The position numbers and the translations under genes were made by a program. A stretch of 64,000 bases of DNA, from positions 434,001 through 498,000 of the forward strand of contig NZ_JADKYX010000002.1 of the NCBI RefSeq assembly GCF_016093545.1, written 5' to 3'. Shown here one piece after another: positions 56,530 through 64,000 of the stretch. Every line of letters begins with the position of its first letter. Positions within the stretch are counted from its first letter, which is position 1. The stretch is from Massilia rhizosphaerae (GTDB lineage Bacteria > Pseudomonadota > Gammaproteobacteria > Burkholderiales > Burkholderiaceae_D). Under the pieces are notes generated by a model, which did not search any database, was not told where the DNA came from, and saw only the letters and a program-made list of their open reading frames with translations.

Positions 56530-58422
56530 TCAGCTCCCCAGCACGGCCCGTGCGATGCGGAAGGTCAGGAACGACGCCGCGTACGCGAGCGCGAACATAT
56601 AGCCCGCCATCAGCAGCGAATAGCGGATGCTGCCCGTTTCGCGGCGCACGACGGACAAGGTCGACAGGCACTGCGGCGCGAACACGTACCACGCGAGCAG
56701 CGACAGCGCCGTCGGCAGGCTCCACGACGCGGCGATGATCGGGGTCAGCGAGCTGGCCACGTCGTCGCCCGTCGTCGACAGCGCGTACACCGTGCCGAGC
56801 GCGCCGACGGCCACTTCGCGCGCCGCCATGCCCGGCACCAGCGCGATGCAGATCTGCCAGCCGAAGCCGATCGGCTCGAACACGACGGCCAATGCGCGGC
56901 CCAGCATGCCGGCGATGCTGTAATAGATCGGCGGATGCGTCGCGCCTTCCGGCGCGCCCGGGAAGCTGGACAGGAACCAGATAAGGATCATCAAGGTGAG
57001 GATCACGGTGCCGACGCGCGTGACGAAGATGCGCGCGCGTTCCCACAGGCCCAGGACGAGGTTGTGCAGGTGCGGCCAGTGGTAGGCGGGCAGTTCCAGC
57101 ATCAGCGCCTGCTGGCCCTTGGCGCCGACCGTCCGCTTGAGGAAGTAGGCGACGCCCATCGCGCTGACGATGCCCGCCGCGTACAGCAGGAACAGCACGA
57201 GGCCTTGCAGGTTGATGCCGCCGCCCAGTTCGCGGTGCGGGATGAACGCGGCGATCACGAGCGCGTACACGGGCAGGCGCGCGGAACACGTCATCAGGGG
57301 TGCGATCATGATCGTCACGAGGCGGTCGCGCGGATTCTGGATCGTGCGCGCGGCCATGATGCCCGGGATCGCGCACGCGAACGACGACAACAGCGGGATG
57401 AACGCGCGGCCGGACAAGCCCACGCCGCCCATCATGCGGTCGAGCAGGAACGCGGCGCGCGGCAGGTAGCCGCAATCCTCCAGCACGAGGATGAAGAAGA
57501 ACAGGATCAGGATCTGCGGCAGGTACACGAGGACGCTGCCCGCGCCGCCGAACACGCCGTCGACGACGAGGCCGCGCAGCGGGCCGGCCGGCAGCGCGTT
57601 GCCGACCCAGTGGCCGAGCGCGTCGACGCCGCTCTTGATCAGGTCCATCGGCACGTTGGCCCAGCTGAACACGGCCTGGAAAATCAGGAACATCGTGGCC
57701 GCCAGGATGATCGGGCCGATCACCGGGTGCAGCACGACCTGGTCGATCTGCTCGCTCAGATTGCCCGTGTCGTTGTCGAAGCTGACGGTCGCGTCGATGA
57801 TGCGGCGCACCTCGCGCTGCGTCTCCTCGACGGGAACGGCATCGATCGCGGACAGCGGATTCGGCGCGACGCGCAGGTCGAACGGCATCGCTTCCAGCGC
57901 CTTCAGCAGGCCCTTCTCGCCGCCGGCCTGCACGGCCACGGTCTCGATGACGGGCATGCCGAGTTCCCGCGCCAGGCGGGCCGTGTCGATTTCGATGCCG
58001 CGCTTCTTGGCGACGTCGACCATGTTCAGCGCCAGTACCATCGGCAGGCCGAGACGCTTGATCTCCAGCACGAGGCGCAGGTTCAGGCGCAGGTTCGTCG
58101 CGTTGACGACGCAGACGACGGCGTCCGGCGTCTGCTCGCCGGCGCGCAGCCCGGCGACGACGTCGCGCGTGATGGCTTCATCGGGCGTGTGGGCGGCGAG
58201 GCTGTAGGCGCCCGGCAGGTCGAGCACGCGCAGCGGACGGCCGCCCGGCAGGATAAAGCTGCCTTCCTTGCGTTCGATGGTGACGCCGGCGTAGTTCGCG
58301 ACCTTCTGGCGCGCGCCGGTGAGGCGATTGAACAGGGCGGTCTTGCCGCAGTTCGGATTCCCCAGCAGGGCGATGAGCGGCGTCTTTGCGGCCGCCTGGA
58401 CCTGCTGTTCTACTGCTCCCAT
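56530..58422 (-). CDS. feoB: Ferrous iron transport protein B
   Basis: A 630-residue inner-membrane Fe(II) transporter. The N-terminal G domain has LLGNPNCGKTALFNRLTG (G1), NYAGVTIERKEG (G2), LDLPGAYSL (G3) and LNMVD (G4). The membrane part has two Gate motifs, with Cys in FACAIPGIMAAR and the conserved ILFFFILVLEDCGYLPR. Slightly shorter than E. coli FeoB. It follows feoA by 10 bp. A Fur-like site lies upstream of feoA. Confidence 0.96.
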   Translation of the reverse strand: MGAVEQQVQAAAKTPLIALLGNPNCGKTALFNRLTGARQKVANYAGVTIERKEGSFILPGGRPLRVLDLPGAYSLAAHTPDEAITRDVVAGLRAGEQTPDAVVCVVNATNLRLNLRLVLEIKRLGLPMVLALNMVDVAKKRGIEIDTARLARELGMPVIETVAVQAGGEKGLLKALEAMPFDLRVAPNPLSAIDAVPVEETQREVRRIIDATVSFDNDTGNLSEQIDQVVLHPVIGPIILAATMFLIFQAVFSWANVPMDLIKSGVDALGHWVGNALPAGPLRGLVVDGVFGGAGSVLVYLPQILILFFFILVLEDCGYLPRAAFLLDRMMGGVGLSGRAFIPLLSSFACAIPGIMAARTIQNPRDRLVTIMIAPLMTCSARLPVYALVIAAFIPHRELGGGINLQGLVLFLLYAAGIVSAMGVAYFLKRTVGAKGQQALMLELPAYHWPHLHNLVLGLWERARIFVTRVGTVILTLMILIWFLSSFPGAPEGATHPPIYYSIAGMLGRALAVVFEPIGFGWQICIALVPGMAAREVAVGALGTVYALSTTGDDVASSLTPIIAASWSLPTALSLLAWYVFAPQCLSTLSVVRRETGSIRYSLLMAGYMFALAYAASFLTFRIARAVLGS

Positions 58423-58432
58423 GTCGGTTCCA

Positions 58433-58702
58433 TTACTCCGGCTGGATCGAGACCAGCGCCGCCTCGAAACGGCGCAGCGCGAACGTCGACTGGCCGACCT
58501 TGACCGCCAGCGGACCGCCGGGCAGGCCGCGCTTGAGCATGCGGATGCGCTCGCCCGGCACGAAACCCAGTTCCATCAGCCGGCGCGACACGTCGATGCC
58601 GCCGTCGCGGCTGCCGACCGCGTTCGGCGCGAGGTGGATCACGGTGCCGCTCTGGCCGGCCTTGAGGCTGTCGAGCGTGGTCAGGGTAGGAGCAAGAGTC
58701 AT
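58433..58702 (-). CDS. feoA: Ferrous iron transport protein A
   Basis: An 89-residue SH3-like protein: LDSLKAGQSGTVIHL, SRRLMELGFVPGERIRMLKR and VKVGQSTFALRRFEA fit FeoA, a cytoplasmic partner of FeoB. GGA precedes the ATG. It heads feoA-feoB-Cys-rich gene and is divergent from bfd with 241 bp between, where two Fur-box-like sites lie. Confidence 0.93.
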   Translation of the reverse strand: MTLAPTLTTLDSLKAGQSGTVIHLAPNAVGSRDGGIDVSRRLMELGFVPGERIRMLKRGLPGGPLAVKVGQSTFALRRFEAALVSIQPE

Positions 58703-58758
58703 GGTGTCGCTTCCAATCAGTGGTGCGATGCTTTAACGGTTGGGTACATCATAAACCT

Positions 58759-58775
58759 AAATGCGAATTATTTCT
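58759..58775 (-). promoter_or_regulatory. Fur-box-like site upstream of feoA
   Basis: On the minus strand it reads AGAAATAATTCGCATTT, sharing the AAT-ATTCGCATT core with the site upstream of bfd (12 of 17 bases). It sits 57-73 bp before feoA, a normal operator position. The match to the enterobacterial consensus is only moderate. Confidence 0.5.
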
Positions 58776-58880
58776 ATTTGCGGTTTGTCCACTTTCGCTC
58801 ACTCGGCCTTCATTTAACGCAACGGCGCAACAAAAACGCTTGCATTCGCGATTTAACTTGAGCAGAATACGAAGGGCAAT

Positions 58881-58899
58881 GAGAATGATTCGCATTATA
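58881..58899 (+). promoter_or_regulatory. Fur box upstream of bfd
   Basis: GAGAATGATTCGCATTATA matches 14 of 19 bases of the classical GATAATGATAATCATTATC consensus. It lies 45-63 bp before the bfd start and overlaps the likely promoter, so iron repression of bfd is expected. Confidence 0.7.
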
Positions 58900-58943
58900 G
58901 ACCAAACAACACCGGTCTGCGATGCACCACTACGGAACCGTCC

Positions 58944-59162
58944 ATGATCGTCTGCGTCTGCAATAACATCTCCGACCGCGAAATCCGCCAGGCCGTCGAC
59001 CTCGGCCTGACGTCGATGGCCGACCTGTACAAAGAGCTGGGTGTCGGCACCTGCTGCGGCAAATGCGTCAGCTATGCGCGCGAAGTGATGCACGAGCACC
59101 TGGACAGCAAGACCACCGTCACCGAGCTGCGCCGTACGCCGCACGACGGGCTGGCCGCCTGA
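58944..59162 (+). CDS. bfd: Bacterioferritin-associated ferredoxin Bfd
   Basis: A 72-residue [2Fe-2S] protein. MIVCVCNNISDREIRQAVDLG and VGTCCGKC give the CxC and CxxC ligand pairs. Bfd docks on bacterioferritin and reduces its stored iron for release. bfr lies 0.8 kb downstream on the same strand, and a Fur box is upstream, so the gene should be induced in low iron. The C-terminal ~20 residues (TTVTELRRTPHDGLAA) are an ordinary tail. Confidence 0.93.
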   Translation: MIVCVCNNISDREIRQAVDLGLTSMADLYKELGVGTCCGKCVSYAREVMHEHLDSKTTVTELRRTPHDGLAA

Positions 59163-59245
59163 CCCGCCACACGCCATGTTGCTGCGCGCAATCCGTGCGT
59201 GCACCCGTCCATGCGCGGTCCGGTCTTGGTAATATGTGACTTCCG

Positions 59246-59947
59246 ATGCGCCCAGATTTCACTCCCATGCCCGTCATCCCGTTCCGACCACCAAGAGCGC
59301 CCTTCACGGTCCAGCCTCCTCCGCAACCTTCGCGCCGCGCCCTGATCGTCAAGTGGCTGCGCAAGATGCATGGCTGGATCGGCCTCTGGGGCGCAGTGCT
59401 CGGGCTGCTGTTCGGCAGCACCGGCATCCTGCTCAACCACCGCGCCGTGCTCAGGATTCCCGCCGTCGAGGCGCTGGAATCCACGGTCCAGGTGCCGCTG
59501 CCGAAACCGGCACCGGGCAGTCCGCAGGCGCTGGCCGCCTGGCTCAAGCGTTCGTTGCGACTGGAACCGGAACCGGGACGCGTAAAAGCCGAGGCCGCCC
59601 GGCCCGTCGCCTGGGGCGACAAGGCCCTGCTCCAGCCCGCGCGCTGGAGCGCCAGCTTTACGTCGCCGTCGGGGAATGTCCAGGCTGAATATTGGGTGGG
59701 CAACAGCTATGTCACCGTCAAGCGCGCCGACAACAACCTGTTCGGCACCCTCGTCAACCTGCACAAGGGCGTGGGCATGAGTGCCGCCTGGGTCCTGCTC
59801 GTGGACACGCTGGCCGGCTCCATCATCCTGCTGTCGCTGTCCGGCGTCGTGCTGTGGACGCTCACCAACCGGCGCCGCACGGTCGGCATCGTGATCGGTG
59901 CGGTCTCCCTGCTGGCCGCGGGCGGGCTGGCGCTGGCGGCAATCTAG
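59246..59947 (+). CDS. PepSY-associated membrane protein
   Basis: A 233-residue inner-membrane protein: IVKWLRKMHGWIGLWGAVLG then LLFGSTGILLNHR is the first helix of the PepSY-associated TM family (conserved His in KMHGW), followed by a ~100-residue periplasmic part, then LHKGVGMSAAWVLLVDTLAG and a final helix pair. Such proteins often accompany iron or siderophore genes. It sits between bfd and bfr. The Pro-rich N-terminus is cytoplasmic; MPVIPFR seven codons later is an alternative start. Confidence 0.8.
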   Translation: MRPDFTPMPVIPFRPPRAPFTVQPPPQPSRRALIVKWLRKMHGWIGLWGAVLGLLFGSTGILLNHRAVLRIPAVEALESTVQVPLPKPAPGSPQALAAWLKRSLRLEPEPGRVKAEAARPVAWGDKALLQPARWSASFTSPSGNVQAEYWVGNSYVTVKRADNNLFGTLVNLHKGVGMSAAWVLLVDTLAGSIILLSLSGVVLWTLTNRRRTVGIVIGAVSLLAAGGLALAAI

Positions 59948-59998
59948 CGGCACAGTTTGCTATGATGCGATGACGACAACCGAACGCAAAGGCCATCC

Positions 59999-60469
59999 AT
60001 GAAGGGCGATCCCAACATCATCCGGCTGCTCAACGCGCAGCTGACCAATGAGCTCACCGCCGTCAACCAGTACTTCCTGCATGCGCGCATGTACAGGCAC
60101 TGGGGCTTGGGCAAGCTGGGCAAGAAGGAATACGACGAATCGATCGGCGAGATGAAACACGCCGACCGCCTGATCGACCGTATCCTGATGCTGGACGGCC
60201 TGCCCAACCTGCAGGCCCTGCACAAGCTGCTGATCGGCGAATCGACGCAGGAAATGCTGGAATGCGACCTCAAGCTGGAGCGCGCGGCCCAGGTCACGGT
60301 CAAGGAAGGCATCGCCGCCGCCGAAATCGCGCACGATTACGTGTCGCGCGATCTGCTGCTGGACATTCTCGAGGACACCGAGGAACACATCGAGTGGCTG
60401 GAGACGCAGCTCGACCTCATCGTCAAGGTCGGCATCCAGAATTACCTGCAATCCCAGATGGGCGAATGA
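59999..60469 (+). CDS. bfr: Bacterioferritin
   Basis: A 156-residue heme-containing ferritin, the usual length. [20 protein letters not shown] is close to E. coli Bfr; ferroxidase ligands Glu18, Glu51, His54, Glu94 and the E-x2-H of [10 protein letters not shown] are present, and Met52 (GEMKHADR) is the heme ligand. It stores iron as a 24-mer and receives electrons from Bfd, encoded just upstream. It converges on the PfkB kinase gene with 1 bp between stops. Confidence 0.95.
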   Translation: MKGDPNIIRLLNAQLTNELTAVNQYFLHARMYRHWGLGKLGKKEYDESIGEMKHADRLIDRILMLDGLPNLQALHKLLIGESTQEMLECDLKLERAAQVTVKEGIAAAEIAHDYVSRDLLLDILEDTEEHIEWLETQLDLIVKVGIQNYLQSQMGE

Positions 60470-60470
60470 A

Positions 60471-61403
60471 TCAGCGCCAGCGGGCGACCCACTTGTCGTA
60501 GAAACTGATGTCGCCCGGCACGGCCCCCGAAACGGCGCAGATCGCGCCGGCGAATTCGTTGGCGCGCGACAGCACGAGCTCCAGCGGCCAGCCGCGCGCC
60601 GAGCCCAGCAGGAACATGGCGGCGAAGGCGTCGCCGGCGCCCGTCGTGTCGATGACGAACGGCGGCACCGGGTTGTCGCGCGTGGCGATGTAGACGCCGT
60701 CGGCGCCGAAGTACACGGAACCGCGGTGGCCCAGCGTGACGATCAATCCTTCCAGCGAAAACCGGTCCATCAGCGCGCGGCACGCCGCGTGCACTTCGTC
60801 CGTCGACAGCGCCGCGTCGTTCGGGCCGATCTGGAAATACCACTGGAACAGCGCCTGCAATTCCTCTTCGTTGACCTTGACCACGTCGGCCGCCGTCAGC
60901 GACTTCGTGACGATGGCCTCGTTCGCCTGGCCGGGCCGCAGGTTGAGGTCGAGAAAGCGTTTGGCGGGCGTGTTGTCCAGCACGGCCGCCAGCGCCAGGC
61001 GCGAGCGTTCCTCGCGCTGGACCAGCGTGCCGAAATACACCAGGTCATAATCACCGCCGGCGACGCTCGCCGCGGCCCGCTCGGGGTCGATGAAATCGTA
61101 GGCCTGGCGCGGCAGCAAGGTGAAGCGGTGCGCCGCGCCCTGGCGTTCGGCGACGGCGCGGCCCGTCTCTTCCATCGGGTCGATCTGCAGGCCCGACTCG
61201 GGAATCACGAAGCGTTCGAACTCGGCCCGCACGGCCGCGCCGTTGCGGTCGTCGCCGATGCGGGTGATCATCAGCGGCGGCGCCATGAAGGCGGCCAGGT
61301 GGCGCGCCACGTTGAACGGGGCGCCGCCCACCGCGGGCCCGGACGGGGCCTCGTCGACGAGCACTTCGCCGAAGATGATGGTCGAGATGCGAGCCGTCAT
61401 CAT
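60471..61403 (-). CDS. PfkB family carbohydrate kinase
   Basis: A 310-residue ribokinase-fold kinase. GGAPFNVARHLAAF is the substrate motif, and FVIDTTGAGDAFAAMFLLG carries the catalytic Asp and anion hole. The N-terminus (IIFGEVLVDE) resembles fructokinases. A second ATG one codon later is equivalent. It lies 7 bp downstream of the GST gene. The sugar substrate is unknown. Confidence 0.88.
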   Translation of the reverse strand: MMTARISTIIFGEVLVDEAPSGPAVGGAPFNVARHLAAFMAPPLMITRIGDDRNGAAVRAEFERFVIPESGLQIDPMEETGRAVAERQGAAHRFTLLPRQAYDFIDPERAAASVAGGDYDLVYFGTLVQREERSRLALAAVLDNTPAKRFLDLNLRPGQANEAIVTKSLTAADVVKVNEEELQALFQWYFQIGPNDAALSTDEVHAACRALMDRFSLEGLIVTLGHRGSVYFGADGVYIATRDNPVPPFVIDTTGAGDAFAAMFLLGSARGWPLELVLSRANEFAGAICAVSGAVPGDISFYDKWVARWR

Positions 61404-61410
61404 GACGCGC

Positions 61411-62028
61411 TCACGCCGGCAGGAAAGGCACGGTGTCCTTGAACGACGACCGTTCGGACAGCTTGTCGAACAGGCGCGCCAGGTTCGGGTAGGTGTCGCG
61501 CCAGCCGATGTCCGGGAAGCGGAACGCCAGCCAGCCCAGCGTGCAGCCGACGGCGACGTCGGCCAGCGTGTAATGGATCCCCATGCAGAACGGTTGCTCG
61601 CCGAGGTTCTCGGACATCACGGCCAGGCCGCCATGCACCTTGCCCATCTGGCGGTCGAACCAGGCCTGGCTCTGCTGCTCGGCCGGACGCCACGTGCGCT
61701 CCAGGAAGGCGAGCACGGCCGCATCCAGCACGCCGTCGGCCAGCGCTTCCCACACCTTGACGTTGGCGCGGTCGCGGCTGTTCGGGGGCAGCAGCTTGCA
61801 CACGGGCGTCAAGGTGTCGAGGTATTCGGCGATCACGCGCGAGTCGTACATCGTGCTGCCGTCCTCCATCACGAGGCACGGGACTTTCCCGAGCGGGTTC
61901 GACGACGCGATGTTCGTTTCCGGCGCCCAGACGTTTTCCAGCTCGAATTGGTAGTCGAGCTTTTTTTCTGCCAACACGACGCGCGCCTTGCGTACATAGG
62001 CGCTGGTGACGGAACCGATGAGTTTCAT
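61411..62028 (-). CDS. Glutathione S-transferase family protein
   Basis: A 205-residue GST: thioredoxin-like N-domain (MKLIGSVTSAYVRKARVVLA, NPLGKVPCLVMEDGSTMYDS with the cis-Pro and E/DS glutathione-binding motif) and helical C-domain. SVTSAYVRK suggests a Ser-type active site. It is probably co-transcribed with the PfkB kinase. The physiological substrate is unknown. Confidence 0.88.
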   Translation of the reverse strand: MKLIGSVTSAYVRKARVVLAEKKLDYQFELENVWAPETNIASSNPLGKVPCLVMEDGSTMYDSRVIAEYLDTLTPVCKLLPPNSRDRANVKVWEALADGVLDAAVLAFLERTWRPAEQQSQAWFDRQMGKVHGGLAVMSENLGEQPFCMGIHYTLADVAVGCTLGWLAFRFPDIGWRDTYPNLARLFDKLSERSSFKDTVPFLPA

Positions 62029-62055
62029 AAATGCTCAGTAGAGGAGAGTGGCTGA

Positions 62056-63573
<1,518 letters not shown>

Positions 63574-63580
63574 GCAAACG

Positions 63581-63606
63581 AAAACCGGGGCGCGTCCCCG
63601 GTTTTT
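63581..63606. terminator. Bidirectional Rho-independent terminator
   Basis: AAAACCGGGG and CCCCGGTTTT form a perfect 10-bp stem with loop CGCGT, T-rich on the plus strand and mirrored on the minus strand. It lies between purB and the convergent TonB receptor gene and suits both. Confidence 0.9.
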
Positions 63607-64000
63607 TCATCGCTGCCACGTGAATTTCACGCCCACCGTCCTGGGCACCTCGGTACGCACGGACGCCACGCCGTATTCCGCGTGGCCGCCGTTCAGGTTC
63701 GTGCCGATCACCGACAGCACCATCCCCTTTGCCACGCGCCAGCCGAAACGGGCGTCGACGGCCCAGTAGGCCGGCACGTACGGGAATCCCAGCGCGCCGT
63801 TGCGGCGCACGGCCAGTTCCAGCTCGCGCGTCTCGTCGATCACGTGGCTGGAGCGCAGCTGGGCCGTGTACGCCGGGTCGCGGCCCGTCGTCATGACGCT
63901 GCCCCGGTCGCGGCTGCCGGGCTTGAGGACGAAGTCTTCGTGCAGCAAGGTCGCGCCCGCGGCGATGCGCCACGTGTCGCTCATCTGCACGTTGCCCCAC
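63607..64000 (-). CDS. TonB-dependent receptor, C-terminal part (cut by window edge)
   Basis: The frame stays open to the last base, so the N-terminus lies outside. The visible ~130 residues are the last strands of an outer-membrane barrel: SDTWRIAAGATLLHEDF, PAYWAVDARFGWRVAKGM, LSVIGTNLNGGHAEYG and the ending TVGVKFTWQR, which fits the periodic strands and conserved N-L-x(4)-AEYG block of TonB-dependent receptors. The substrate (siderophore, cobalamin or carbohydrate) cannot be told from this part. Confidence 0.8.
   Translation of the reverse strand, partial: WGNVQMSDTWRIAAGATLLHEDFVLKPGSRDRGSVMTTGRDPAYTAQLRSSHVIDETRELELAVRRNGALGFPYVPAYWAVDARFGWRVAKGMVLSVIGTNLNGGHAEYGVASVRTEVPRTVGVKFTWQR

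Overview
This 64 kb window is GC-rich chromosomal DNA from a betaproteobacterium of the order Burkholderiales, most likely a Massilia/Telluria-like member of the Oxalobacteraceae. I infer this from the gene content: PEP-CTERM proteins, an AmgK-MurU salvage pair, a split PntAa/PntAb/PntB transhydrogenase, FeoAB followed by a short Cys-rich protein, and many sensory proteins. No phage, integrase, insertion sequence, rRNA, tRNA or CRISPR array was recognised. Most of the window is core genome, with lineage-specific secreted or signalling genes between the core operons.

Layout. 0-2.4 kb: the end of a serine acetyltransferase-like gene and two tandem TraB/GumN-family genes. 2.5-5.3 kb: a DNA-repair operon (radical SAM protein plus a DUF4130-UdgX fusion) directly behind a perfect-core LexA box. 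5.4-12.6 kb: an RsbQ-like hydrolase, then an operon of an HDOD-GAF-histidine kinase, a REC-PAS-GGDEF-EAL protein and a 13-repeat SEL1 protein. 12.6-23.5 kb: mostly leftward housekeeping genes (Bcr/CflA transporter, THUMP methyltransferase, HemJ-like protein, proA, leuS-lptE-holA, a barstar-like gene, bamE-dapB). 23.6-26.8 kb: fur, a PEP-CTERM protein, hrcA and a HAD hydrolase. 27-33.5 kb is the most accessory part: two tandem two-module lipoproteins, a candidate small RNA with anti-Shine-Dalgarno tracts, two tandem 64-residue exported proteins, a truncated vanadium haloperoxidase homologue, a Gly/Ser/Ala-rich exported protein, a subtilase, and an ECF sigma/anti-sigma pair divergent from the subtilase.

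33.5-43.5 kb: the envelope operon lptD-surA-pdxA-rsmA, divergent from amgK-murU-pepP-ubiH-like. 43.6-46.5 kb: pntAa-pntAb-pntB. 46.8-52.4 kb: nudJ-like-mnmA, cheW, an Xni-like nuclease with a phosphoacceptor-less receiver protein, and a chemoreceptor. 52.7-56.2 kb: a CocE/NonD hydrolase, a second PEP-CTERM protein with an EF-hand-like loop, and a DUF72 protein. 56.3-60.5 kb: an iron island (feoA-feoB-Cys-rich protein divergent from bfd, with two Fur-box-like sites, then a PepSY-type protein and bfr). 60.5-64 kb: a PfkB kinase, a GST, purB and the end of a TonB-dependent receptor.

Two dispersed repeat families stand out. One is a 13-bp word (TCGGGGTCAGAGC), present 14 times in paired, inverted arrays around 15.1-16.0 kb and 52.4-52.6 kb. 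The other is a hairpin-forming GTAGGGTGGGC element at gene ends near 21.6, 43.5 and 56.25 kb, one copy of which supplies a stop codon. All functional calls come from reading the sequence; no database search was run.
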